A stretch of 64,000 nucleotides of DNA from Euleptes europaea (Eukaryota > Chordata > Lepidosauria > Squamata > Sphaerodactylidae). The DNA is taken from assembly GCF_029931775.1 (NCBI RefSeq), contig NC_079312.1, forward strand, positions 10,981,821-11,045,820, written 5' to 3'. The position numbers were made by a program, and so were the translations under genes. Shown here piece by piece: positions 47,263 through 57,429 of this stretch (position 1 is its first letter; every line of letters starts with the position of its first letter). A model generated the notes under the pieces. That model searched no databases. It was not told the DNA's origin and worked only from the letters and a program-made list of their open reading frames with translations.

Positions 47263-47734
47263 TTAGTTTTCCCTTACATTTTTTTTGGTTGACATCTATA
47301 AAAAGTTGCCAAGATAAGATCCTGTCAGTTGTGTATTTGTGGTAAATCTGAATATCAAAATCTGCACTGAAGCTTACCGACAGCAGGTTACCTATATATT
47401 TTTAAATACCTTGAAAAATCAAACCATTTAATAAAAGTCACTTTTGTTTGAGTCAGAAATTAATCCTTTCGCTTCCTCAGCATGTTTTGCTCCCTAACTT
47501 CATATGAACAAAAATGTTTCAAGTTAATATGCATGCACTTCTACTTTTTGCTATAATTGCGTGGTAAAGGACACAGCTGGCCGTCGGGGCAGGAAACGCC
47601 GGCTCGCGCCGTCCGGACGCGCACGCGCCCAGCCGGCTCTGTGCGCCCCGCCTGCCTCCCAGCTGGCAAGGTGCACAGAGCCGGCTGGGCACGTGCGCGT
47701 CCGGACGGCACGAGCCGGCATTCCCTGCCCCAAC

Positions 47735-47865
47735 AACCAGCTCCTATCTGTTTCTCTCTTTCTGTCTCTCCCCCTCTCTCCTATCTGTTTCTTTCTGTCT
47801 CTCTCTTTCTCCCTCTTTATTTCTCTCCCTCTTCTCTCTCTTTTTCTCCCTTTCTTTCTGGACTG
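47735..47865. repeat. Short polypyrimidine array
   Basis: Same unit as 35335-36540 (CTATCTGTTTCTCTC, CTGTCTCTCCCCCTCTC), but only a few copies. Confidence 0.85.
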
Positions 47866-48610
47866 GGAGGGAGCTGCAGGCTCACCAGTCAAAGCAGCCA
47901 GTCCTCCCCTAATCCAGATCTGGGCTGGTGAGCCCACTGCAGGTTCGCCAGCCCCCTGGTTTAAAATATTTAACAGAATTAATGGCAGGAACTAGAGATA
48001 CAAACTTCATAGTTTGACTTTTTAAGTCAATTAATGATTTTTTTTACTTAAAATACAAAAATACTTTACAAAATAACAATAAGACTTAAAAGAAAACACT
48101 GTAAGAATGTTATTGTTGTAAACTTGTTTGTGTTTAAAGTAAAAACAATATCATTTATTGACTTTGTGTCTTTCATGAAGTTTTTATCTCCAGTATCTGG
48201 CATTACATATGGTATTTATTTATTTATGTTATACCCAGCCCTCCTAACAAATGAATTCAACACCCCTGCTCTAAATAATCTGAATACAGCCAGCCACTTC
48301 AGTATTTTCTATGGAGGAGGATGGGGGCGTCTCCTTCCAGACCCCTTAAAATCAGACCCCCTAACCCAGTCTTCACCAAACTTGGGGGTTCTTGCAAGGA
48401 GAGTTCCTTGCAGCTCTGCTGCAAATTTGGGGGCTCTATCTGCAAAAACGCCCCCCAGGAGCTGTGGAAAGTCCCATAGGCTTTATATGACCCGGGTTTT
48501 TTTGGGAAACCCGGAAAAAGCCAATTTTCCATATTTACCGGTATGGGAATTCAGCTTTTCTCAGGTTTTCTGAGAAAAATTGGGTCCAATAAACCTGAAT
48601 CTGAAATTTA

Positions 48611-48612
<2 letters not shown>

Positions 48613-48671
<59 letters not shown>
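48613..48671. repeat. (AT)n microsatellite
   Basis: About 29 uninterrupted AT units followed by a T run. The paralogous sites at 37050 and 20283 have only a homopolymer, so the repeat expanded in this copy. Confidence 0.95.
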
Positions 48672-48680
<9 letters not shown>

Positions 48681-48717
48681 TGCACAGCCCTAACAGGGAC
48701 ATATTTTCCTCTTTCAG

Positions 48718-48845
48718 AGATCCCTAGTGTCCTTTGAGGAGTTAGCTGTGTTCTTCACAAGGGAGGAATGGACTCTCCTAGATCCAGACCAAAGGAAACT
48801 ACTGGGAAGTGATGAAGGAAAATTATGAGAAGGTGGCCTCTCTAG
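48718..48845 (+). pseudogene. Damaged extra KRAB-A exon
   Basis: Paralog of exon 37097-37226 with the same acceptor (CTTTCAG) and donor (GTAAGG). It is 128 nt because a CT pair is missing in AAACTACTGGG, which shifts the frame inside RKLYWEV. VAV is also LAV. No finger exon is tied to it before the third unit. Confidence 0.85.
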
Positions 48846-49137
48846 GTAAGGATCTTTTCCCTTTTTTATGAGCACAGAAGAGAAGGGAGGGCCCTCTTGA
48901 ATTTCAGAACACATTTCAATTCACCACAGGCGAGATAATGGATCTCCCACAGTTATAGATATTACTACGCCTGAAAACAAAAAACATATTTTTTTCTGTG
49001 TGGTAAAGAGAAAAGTCTTGATGAAGAGGGCTTTGATCAGGAGAGAGGGACCATTTCTAGTTAGGTTATAACCTGCCCTCCATATTCAGCCAATGACAGG
49101 CTCAGGGCGGCTAACATCAGCAGCATACAAAATAATA

Positions 49138-49354
49138 AAGCTGTATACAAATCAAATCAGACCTTTATTGGCATAAAAAATAAATACAAATTTGTAATAA
49201 ATAAATACAAATTTAAAATTTGGAACAAGTCTCTTCCTTAGATCATATTTGAGGTTTAAATTTTTTAAAAATAAGTCCCAAGAAGCTAGCAACCCGTGCG
49301 GTAACCTGCGGATAGATAAAGCCATATACAATAAACTTTAAAATTTCTAAAGCC
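49138..49354. other. Unclassified A/T-rich insertion
   Basis: Compared with the paralogous segment at 57660-57700, this is extra sequence (AAATCAAATCAGACCTTTAT, ATAAATACAAATTTG repeats). It looks like a LINE or SINE 3' end, but I cannot name the family. Confidence 0.35.
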
Positions 49355-49366
49355 GGTTTCCAATTA

Positions 49367-49657
49367 AAAAGGTAAAGGTTCCCTGTGCAAGCACCGGGTC
49401 ATTCCTGACCCATGGGGTGACGTCACATCCTGATGTTTCCTAGGCAGACTTTGTTTACAGGGTGGTTTGCCAGTGCCTTCCCCAGTCATCTTCTCTTTAC
49501 CCCCAGCAAGCTGGGTACTCATTTGACCGACATCGGAAGGATGGAATGCTGAATCAGCCTTGAGCCGGCTACCTGAAACCAACTTCCGCTGAGATCCAAC
49601 TCAAGTTGTGAGCAGAGCTTGGACTGCAGTACTACAGCTTACCACTCTGCACCACGG
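49367..49657 (-). repeat. Full-length Sauria-type SINE, 12-bp TSD
   Basis: Flanked by GGTTTCCAATTA (49355-49366 and 49658-49669). On minus it has a tRNA-like head (GTGGTGCAGAGTGGTAAGCT), a central GGGGAAGGCACTGGCAAACC and the 3' tail CCCTGTGCAAGC-rich region ending CCTTTTTAATT. The paralogous site at about 57700-57712 is empty. Confidence 0.85.
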
Positions 49658-49989
49658 GGTTTCCAATTACTAATCAATTAAAGCAAGTTGCATGCTCATC
49701 GCAAAGCATAGGACCATAGTGGCCTGGAGAAGCATTCAGGACCCCCAATGTAAGTTAATAAAGGCATTGGGAGGGGTAGGGAGGCTAGGTCCAATGATAA
49801 ACCATTGCTGTCCTGAACTAAGAGAATGAAAGAGAGGGAGAAAAAGACAAAGAGGGATGAGGAGGGTAGGTGGCTGGGCTTGCGGGGTGTTGTGGCCCCG
49901 CTACGCCCAGAAAGGGACGTGGGTTACTGGGTGGGTCAGCAAGGCCAGAGTGGCCTCTGTCCACCCAGGAAGGGAAGGGGGGTTGCTGG

Positions 49990-50135
49990 CTGGGCACACA
50001 AGGCCACTTGGGCCTTGCTGCACCCGGCAAGGTAGGGGGGGAGATGGGTGGATGCGCGTATAAAGCCCAAGGGGCCTTGCTGCGCCTGGTAAGGTAGTGG
50101 GGGAGATGGGTGGGTGCGCGCACGAGGCCCAAGGG
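49990..50135. repeat. GC-rich minisatellite, about 62-bp unit
   Basis: CCTTGCTGCACCCGGCAAGG at 50014 and its variant at 50076, followed by GGGGGAGATGGGTGG-type sequence. Two to three units, not mirrored elsewhere in the window. Confidence 0.75.
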
Positions 50136-50380
50136 CAAGGTCTGTCCATGTCTCCTGTCTCTGGATTTGTTTATTTATTTTATTTAGGTTTGTATCCTGC
50201 CCTCTATCCTGGCTGAAGCCGGACTCGGAGCGACTAACATCAATAATATCATAAAAACATAATAAAACAATCAATTCAATACATAATTTAAAAACCACTG
50301 ATGTCCCTATCCTCTCCAGGTTCCACCCCCAAATTTTCTACCCCGGATCTGGCAACCCTACCCTTTAATATGCCGATGTC

Positions 50381-50402
50381 TGGGAAAGTGTAGTTCCCAG
50401 CA
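50381..50402 (-). promoter_or_regulatory. Isolated ZNF143-like box
   Basis: The minus strand reads GGGAACTACACTTTCCC, a variant of the box seen at the other promoters. The following sequence (50402-50470) matches the CCCAGCAG...GTTTCTTCCCC stretch near 28295-28370, so this is a fragment of a promoter 1 region. Confidence 0.45.
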
Positions 50403-50639
50403 GAAGAAGACAGTGCTGCAACAAGCCCTAAAGATGTGGGGAGAAAAGGTTTCTTCCCCATCGCCTTCTGTCTCTTTTCCAGCATCTCTTCAGTCGGTCT
50501 CTCATGCAGTGGGGCGGTCAGAGGAGGCTGCCCCCCACAGCCCCAGAAGAGTGAAGAAACCCCCTGTGAGGGAGCGGGGAAGTAGTTTCGGTTCTGGTTT
50601 CCCCCTTTATGTACCCTCACAAATTTCTCCCTGTTGCCA

Positions 50640-51155
50640 GTAGCTGAGAGGAGGAATTAATACTCTTTCTACCCCACAGTCACCCTGGCTTTTGTGAGGA
50701 GAGTTTCCCTTATCTTCCCCCCAGTAGAAATAGAAAGGCTTAGGAGCTGAATTTAAAAGTTGAATAAAAAGATGTTTATTATTTACAGAAAGGTTTTCCG
50801 ATTGTTGTTATTCTTCAAGAGAGGCAAAAAGTTTAAATGGATACAGGCAGTTCAAAATCTTGGTTGTTTTAAGGCACAGTTCTTAGTTCTCAGTTGTTAC
50901 TTCCGAATGCTCAGTAATATACTTAGATGTTCAAAATTTTCTTAAACTCAAAATACTTAGTGTGGACTCAAACTAACCCAGTACACAAAAATATCGCTGA
51001 GTGGAGGTTCATCCACAACCTTTCCCACTCCCTAGATTTGCCCACCTCCTGTGGAAACAAATCACTCTTCCCCAAAACACTGAGTCAGGAGTCTCCCTGT
51101 TTCAGAAGCCACCTCCCAAGTGACTGAAGAAAGGGTTGTCACACACTGCCACAGT
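50640..51155 (-). mobile_element. Possible solo LTR (fossil)
   Basis: On the minus strand it begins TGTGGCAGTGTGTGACAACC and contains AATAAACATC, a polyadenylation signal-like site. No coding sequence and no confirmed target duplication. Boundaries and identity are tentative. Confidence 0.35.
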
Positions 51156-51204
51156 CTTCCCCTTGTCCCTATTCAGGTTTTGGTTTTAAAACAAGCTAGG
51201 TAGT

Positions 51205-51768
51205 ATGATGGTTCCTTCATCAACCAAAAGGGAGACTGTAGTCAAGAAATCAGAAGGAGATTGAGACTGGGAAGGGCAACCATGAAGGAGCTGGAAAAGA
51301 TTCTGAAGTGTAAGGATGTGTCACTGGCAACCAAGATCAGGTTAATTCATGCCATTGTATTCCCTATTACTATGTATGGATATGAGAGCTGGACAATGAA
51401 GAAAGCTGATAAGAAGAAAGTAGATTCCTTTGAAATGTGGTGTTGGAGGAGAGTGTTATGGATACCCTGGACAGTCCAAAAAACAAATCAGTGGGTTTTA
51501 GATCAAACCAAGCTTGAACTCACCCTCGTACTTTAGACATATTATGAGAAGACAAGTCACTGGAAAAGACAACCATGCTAGGAAAAGTTGAAGGCAGAAG
51601 GAAAAGAGGAAGACCCAACCAGAGATGGATTGACTCTATAAAGGAAGCCACGGCCCTCAATTTGCAAGATCTGAGCAAGGATGTTAAGGACAGGGCACTT
51701 TGGAGGACACTGATCCATAGGGTTGCCATGAGTCGGAAACGACTTGATGGCACTTCTCACACACAGGT
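51205..51768 (+). mobile_element. RTE-BovB LINE 3' end, second copy
   Basis: Frame 51261-51536 encodes MKELEKILKCKDVSLATKI, MYGYESWTMKKADKKK and FEMWCWRRVLW. After a break, 51575-51793 continues with GKVEGRRKRGRPNQRWIDS and HRVAMSRKRLDGT. Ends CGACTTGATGGCACTTCTCACACACA. 5'-truncated and dead. Confidence 0.8.
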
Positions 51769-52039
51769 AGTAGGAATGAATGAAAACCTTTAATGGCATA
51801 TGTAATATTACAGTTGTTACAGAAGGTACATAAAATATGCAGTCATTAAGATAAAAACATAGGCCAGTAAATTCCAGAAATCCACCACACAGTTCAGGCG
51901 CTCAGACCTGTCTGCTTCCCCAAGAGCTAACTGCTCAAGATCCCTCCAAAAAGAACCCTGTCGGATTTCCAGACTCCGCCCACTGCTTGCTGGCATTGGC
52001 TGACGGGTGTTCTGCCGTCCGGGTCTGGTTGTTGCAGGG

Positions 52040-52221
52040 AACTACATTTCCCAGAGGGCCTTGCGAGCAACATGCTGGTCTGCCCTGCCTTTACCAGGCG
52101 TGGAAGGGGGCGGGTTTTCCAAGAGCGGGAGAAGGAAATTTGGGAGAGGGTGGAGCTCTCTCCTCCTTCTGGTTCCCCCCGGCTGGAAGGAGGATCTGGC
52201 TTTTGCAAGTCTGCAGGAGAG
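52040..52221 (+). promoter_or_regulatory. Promoter 1 and first exon of the ZNF-C unit
   Basis: GGAACTACATTTCCCAGAGG (from 52038) is a near-consensus ZNF143/THAP11 box. The first exon ends at 52221 (CAGGAGAG/GTGAGT). The phase-0 frame reads RLEGGSGFCKSAGE, but I see no ATG in it, unlike 28457-28646. Confidence 0.6.
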
Positions 52222-53251
52222 GTGAGTTGAGGGTTTCATAAAGCAGATCTTGGGCAAGAACAGGGGGAGGAGGAGAGAAAGCACGTGTGAAACGGAGGGA
52301 AAGAGGAAGAGGGGGGCGGAGGGAGCACCGAGAAAGCAGGATCTCTGCAACCAGCCTGAGTTGTTTTATTCTTAACTGCTAGATGGATCCTTGCTCGGAT
52401 CCAGCAGGGTTCCTGGACTGTTACTGGCCACCGTGCCTATATGCACTGGCATTTGGCCCTATTTTGCTAATTGTATTTTCAGGACGTACTCTTGCTTTCT
52501 TTTGTGTATAATCCCAATGAGCATCATCGTCAAGAAGATCTCTGACTTGGCCACTGGTCTGTGCGGATGTAAAGGAGGGGATCTGATTCACACTCCCTGC
52601 CTATCTAGCCTCCACCTTCCTGGCCTCCCCTGAGTGGACCATCACTTCCATTGCAAAATGTTGGAGGGGTTTTCTGTTGTTTATTTGGACCAAGATGTTT
52701 CCATTCCCTGCATTTCCGGCACTGCAACTCCCATTCTGATGCCGGTGCCAATTCTGAGGCTCCCAGTTTTCATTTTGTTATTCTACATAAGAATAACCCT
52801 CCCCCCCAATTTAGTAAATCTTCTCCAGTATGTAAATCTTTGCCCGAAACGGTTTCTGTTGTTTGAAATTCTACATCTGCTGAGATGATGCAGTAGTTTA
52901 CTTGCAGTTGAAAGGTGTGTTGTACAAACTGCAGTCATTTCACAGTGCACAAGTACCTGGAAAGATCTTTGAGGCAACAGGTTTGTGCTAGGAGTTCTTT
53001 TCCCTGCATCTCTCACCCCCCCCCAATCCCTGAGGATCACATGGTCTGGGATTGTTATGCACAAAAAGAGAGAACAAAAGACAGGGTGGCCTTAATTAGG
53101 CCAGTTTGCGGAGTTGGATGCAAGCTTAAGAGTAATACAGAACGCCTCTGCAGAAAAATATGTTTAAAGCAGAAACCTTCTGTGGAATTATGATTTCTGC
53201 GAATGTCTGCAGTTAAACATGCAAGGTAGTACTGTTGTTCAACCTGGTGTA

Positions 53252-53365
53252 CAGTACATAAGAACATAAGAAAGGCCCTGCTGGATCAGACCAAGGCCCA
53301 TCAAGTCCAGCAGTCTGTTCACGCGGTGGCCAACCAGGTGCCTCTAGGAAGCCACAAACAAGATA
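53252..53365 (-). mobile_element. CR1 LINE 3' tail
   Basis: The minus strand reads GGCTTCCTAGAGGCACCTGG, GACTTGATGGGCCTTGGTCT and GATCCAGCAGGGCCTTTCTT. Same subfamily as 53908-54180. Confidence 0.75.
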
Positions 53366-53607
53366 GTTTTTTTTTCTTCATTTAAATGGACTTGACCAAG
53401 ACAGTTTTCTGAATTTGTATTTCTTGGAGACTTCCACTATATTATACGTGCCAGAGCCTGAACAAAACAAATGCATTTTTCATTCCTGCCTGTTTGATGT
53501 ATTGCATTTTTTAAAATCAGTTGACTGGCCAATGGGATTCTTCTTACATTCTTGAATGCCTGGGGACAGGAATCGATGATCAACTGGGCCATCTTTTCCT
53601 CTTTCAG

Positions 53608-53737
53608 AGAACCCTGGTGTCCTTTGAGGAGGTAGCCGTGTTCTTCACGAAGGAGGAATGGGCTCTGCTGGATCCAGGCCAAAGAAAACTCTTCTGGGAA
53701 GTTGTGGAGGAGAATTATGAGACCTTGGCCTCTGTGG
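53608..53737 (+). CDS. KRAB-A exon 1 of the ZNF-C unit
   Basis: A 130-nt exon after CTCTTTCAG and before GTAAGA. Encodes [43 protein letters not shown] plus one base. Same position and subtype as 31211-31340. Intact, with the same phase as the other KRAB exons. Confidence 0.88.
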
Positions 53738-53907
53738 GTAAGAATCATTTCCCTTTCATTATGAACACAGAAGAGAGGGGAGGGGGTGGCAGCTTCCTTT
53801 GGCCCTCTTTGATTTCAGGGCACACTTTCATTTGCCACAGAGGAAAGGACGGAGCTCCCACAGCTGGGGATCTTACAGCATCTGAAGAAGAAAGCATTCA
53901 ACATTTC

Positions 53908-54180
53908 ATGCTTTAAGAGGGGAGTGGACATATTCATGGAGGAAAGGGGTATTCATGGCTATTACTTAGAATGGATACTAGTCGTGCTGCATACCTATTC
54001 TCTCTTATGTCAGAGGAGCATGCTTATTATATTGGGTGCGGTGGAACACAGGCAGGATGGTGCTGCTGCAGTCGTCTTGTTTGTGGCTTCCTAGAGGCAC
54101 CTGGTTGGCCACTGTGTGAACAGACTGCTGGACTTGATGGGCCTTGGTCTGATCCAGCAGGGCCTTTCTTATGTTCTTAA
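53908..54180 (+). mobile_element. CR1 LINE 3' tail
   Basis: Reads GGAGGAAAGGGGTATTCATG, GGCTTCCTAGAGGCACCTGG, GACTTGATGGGCCTTGGTCT. Similar to the CR1 at the palindrome centre. Confidence 0.75.
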
Positions 54181-55271
54181 GCTGTAGAGAGAAATGTGTT
54201 CATGAAGAAGGCTCTGATCGGGAGAGATGGATGATCATCACTTAGGTTCCTGCTGGCTAATCCCTGCAGCTCCTGTTTTCCTCTTCGGCCTTTCCATTTG
54301 GAGGTTGAGCGATTCTCCCACAATCCTTTGTTTGAGTGGCTGAGGCTGATGGGAGGAGAGGAGGAATGGCTTTGTTGATTTGACTAGGCCAGAGGAGGGG
54401 CCCTCGCTCAGTGGCAGCGCTCCTGTTCTGCATCTCAAAAGTCTGGAGTTCAGTGATGGCTCTTGAAAAAGGGTTCCGACAAGAAGATTTTGGGCTGCAG
54501 GGCTGGGAAAGGCCCCTGCCTGAGACCCTCCTGAGCACCACCCCTTAGCGTGGAATCAGCTGGGCTTTATGGAAAGTTGTAGAGAAAATGGCAGAGGGAA
54601 AATGGTAGTTGTCTGTGAGCACTTCTGTTTTGTGAGAAAGATGATGAGGAAGGAAGGAGGTATGTGGGAGAAGAAAAGCCAAGCAAGAGCCACAGCAGCC
54701 AGGTTTCATGGTGATGAATGGGGGTTTGGGAGTCAAGTGCTTCTCTTCGTAACATTCTGCTCTTCTTTGGCCAGCTCAGAGCAGTCCCAGGAGGAGCCAA
54801 GCCAGGCACAGACCAGGCCTACAATTTAATTGCATTAACAGAGATTAAGATGGATGTGGGGGGGATACATTCTGACATCCCTGCTCTGCAGTTCAGGGAA
54901 TATCTCTGGACGTTTGAATGAATGAAGAGGTGAACTTTGTCCTCCCAAGATCATCCTAAAGCTGGAGGCTAAGTTTCCAGTGCCTAACCTTGTTTCCTGA
55001 GGAAGTATGCCTGCCACAAAAAGACAGGCAGGCTATCAGGTCCCTTTATTACTATAGACTAGACCCCACCTGCTCACTCCCCTCACCAACCCCAAAGCTT
55101 GCTGTAGTCACAATATTTTTTAATAGGGGAAAGACCCCTGTGCCCTACATGAGTTAACACCTGAAGTTCATGCAAAGCTGCCCCACACAGCAATAGACAA
55201 GGAAAGAAACCTCATCTTCCATGTTCCTAAATACTTCATTTTTAAAATTCCATTTGGTTCTTTCTGTAGCA

Positions 55272-55460
55272 AACTACATTTCCCATATGGCCGTACGAAC
55301 ACCAGAGAAGTTAACCCTGCCTTTCCCAGGTGTTCATGAGGTGGTTTTTCCGCGAGGCCGAGAAGGGAATGTATGGAATGAGCAGTACCACGGGGCCTGT
55401 CTTCTTTCTCATTTCCCCCGGCTGGAGGGAGAATTTGGCTCTTGCACCTCTGCAGGAAAG
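55272..55460 (+). promoter_or_regulatory. Promoter 2 and first exon of the ZNF-C unit
   Basis: AAACTACATTTCCCATATGG is a ZNF143/THAP11-like box. The exon ends at 55460 (GGAAAG/GTGAGT). The phase-0 frame is open and contains an ATG inside the box (MAVRTPEKLTLPFPG), then HEVVFPRGREGNVW and LEGEFGSCTSAGK, resembling the paralogous frames. Confidence 0.62.
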
Positions 55461-56118
55461 GTGAGTTTAGGATTTCATATGTCTTTGCTCGGGGGGGGGG
55501 AGGTGTTCACTTGGGTTTTCACTCTCTTGAATGCATTCCAGGCAACCTGTCTGGATTTATTTTATTGGGAATAGTTAGATGGACCCCTGGTCTGATCCAG
55601 CAGAGTTCCTTGTCCTTTCTGGGCCCCGTAGCTCACTGCAGTCGCAGTTTAGCTACTAATTTTTCTGCAAGATATTTATATTTGCTGTACACCGTCGCTT
55701 TTATGTGAAATCCAAAATCTGTGGATATGATGGAGGGGCTTATTTGCAGTTGAAGGATGTGTTGTAGAAGCTGCAACCATTCACAATCCACAAATATCTG
55801 AAAAGGTCTTTGAGGCTGGAAGTTTGTGCTGGGTGTTTTGTGTCCTGCATCTCTCACTCGCCAAACCCTAAGGATCATATGGCCTGGGTTGAATAGGCTT
55901 TGGGTTTGTTAGGAAACGATAGAACTAAAGACAAGACAATCCTAATTAGGCCAGTTTCTGTTTAGAGAGGTGGAGACTTTCAATATATTCTGTCAGAGGC
56001 TGAAAAAAATTGAATGCAATTTTCCTTTCTGTTGGTTTGAGTTATTGCATGCTTTTAATCAGCTGAGTGTCCAACGGGATCTTTTCATATTTCTTGAATG
56101 CTTGGGGACAGGAATAGA

Positions 56119-57224
56119 TTTTTTTTTTGAAAATTTTTATTAGATTTTTTAGGGTACAAAATAAAACCGGGACAGGAAGGGGAGGGAAAATAAAATAAAC
56201 ATATATCCCTGTAGAGGGTCGTTTCCTAATTAAACAAATTAGTTTAGCCATCGTAGCAAAATCCATAAGTTTCTGGATCCATTCTCTTTTAGTTGGTACT
56301 CTTGGATTTTTCCAATATGAAGCATATAAAAGTCTCGCTGCTGTTGTGGCATATTGGAAAAATTCTCTATGTATCGAGGTCACTTGTTGAGGAATTATCC
56401 CTAATAATATTTGGGATTTAATCAAAGTTAATTTTTAAAATATCTTCAATGGCTTTATGTATAGTCTTCCAAAATTGCTGACTTTTTTTACAGGTCCACC
56501 ATTGATGGTAGAAAGTTCCTTCAGTTTCCTTCAGTTTTAGAACACTTCCAACAGTTTGCTTGGTTTGATTTAAACATCTTTTGAAGATCTTTTGGTGGCA
56601 AATGCCACCTATGGAACATTTTGTACCAGTTTTCTTGTACTGCTTGTGAAGAAGAGAACTTTATCCCTTTCGTCCACAACCATTCCCAGGTTTCCTTTGG
56701 GATCATTTCTCCAAAATTTTGCATCTACTTAATCATACACACCTTTACTTGTTCAGATGCTGTTTCTTTCTTTAATAATAACATAAATTCTGGATAACAA
56801 GTGGTCTTGTGTTTTAATTATCATTTGTTCAAACTCTGTTAAGTTTCTCATATTTCCTTTTTTGTAGCAATCAGTTTTCAAACTGTGAACTATTTTATGG
56901 TAGGTAAACCATGGACTCTCTTGACTCCCAACTTGCAGTTCTTGTTTGGTTTTCACTGTTCCGTCTGTGGCGATCATGGTAGGTAAACCATGGAATCTCT
57001 TGACTCCCAACTTGCAGTTCTTGTTTGGTTTTCACTGTTCCGTCTGTGGCGATCAGATCTTGCTAAGTAAAAAAGTCAATGTTTTTCCTCATCGCAAAAT
57101 CAAGATATGCTTCTGTTGGAGACATTATTCTTGGAGGAGAGGGGCTCAAAGTTCTTTTTAAAGCATTATCCACGTCGTCATCAAATGATCTCTTATGTCA
57201 GTGTCAAAGACTTTTAACTGTGGG
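56119..57224 (-). mobile_element. L1 3' end insertion, 15-bp TSD, in the ZNF-C unit
   Basis: Flanked by GGGGACAGGAATAGA (56104-56118) and GGGGACAGGAATCGA (57225-57239). A T-run at 56119 is the poly(A) tail. The minus strand encodes ORF2 C-terminal pieces (FFQYATTAARLLYASYWKN, KMFHRWHLPPKDLQKMFKS) in several frames, so it is broken. It lies immediately upstream of the KRAB exon at 57271. Confidence 0.85.
56897..57054. repeat. 79-bp tandem duplication inside the L1
   Basis: ATGGTAGGTAAACCATGG recurs at 56897 and 56976. The two units differ at a couple of bases, so the duplication is fairly recent. Confidence 0.9.
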
Positions 57225-57270
57225 GGGGACAGGAATCGATGATCAGCATGAACATATTTTCCTCTTTCAG

Positions 57271-57400
57271 AGATTCCCAGTGTCCTTTAAGGAGGTAGCT
57301 GTGTTCTTCACAGGGGAGGAATGGACTCTCCTGGATCCAGACCAAAGGAAACTCTACTGGGAAATGATGAAGGAAAATTATGAGATGTTGGCCTCTCTGG
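57271..57400 (+). CDS. KRAB-A exon 2 of the ZNF-C unit
   Basis: A 130-nt exon after CTCTTTCAG and before GTAAGG. Encodes [43 protein letters not shown] plus one base. E to K in the usual FEEVAV and V to M in WEVM are the only oddities. In phase with 60022. Confidence 0.88.
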
Positions 57401-57429
57401 GTAAGGATCTTTTCCCTTTTTTATGAGCA

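Larger units (their letters stand above)
45427..48269 (+). mobile_element. hAT element of the GGGTGTCAAAC family, heavily nested
   Basis: Left end AGGGTGTCAAACTTAT (45427), right end ACACCCCTG (48269). The right flank, CTCTAAATAATCTGAATACAG, matches the flank at 36702. It is the same insertion as 34673-36701, in the duplicated segment that carries the KRAB exon at 48718. Inside lie a Penelope fragment, a split SINE, a LINE fragment and polypyrimidine sequence. Confidence 0.6.
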
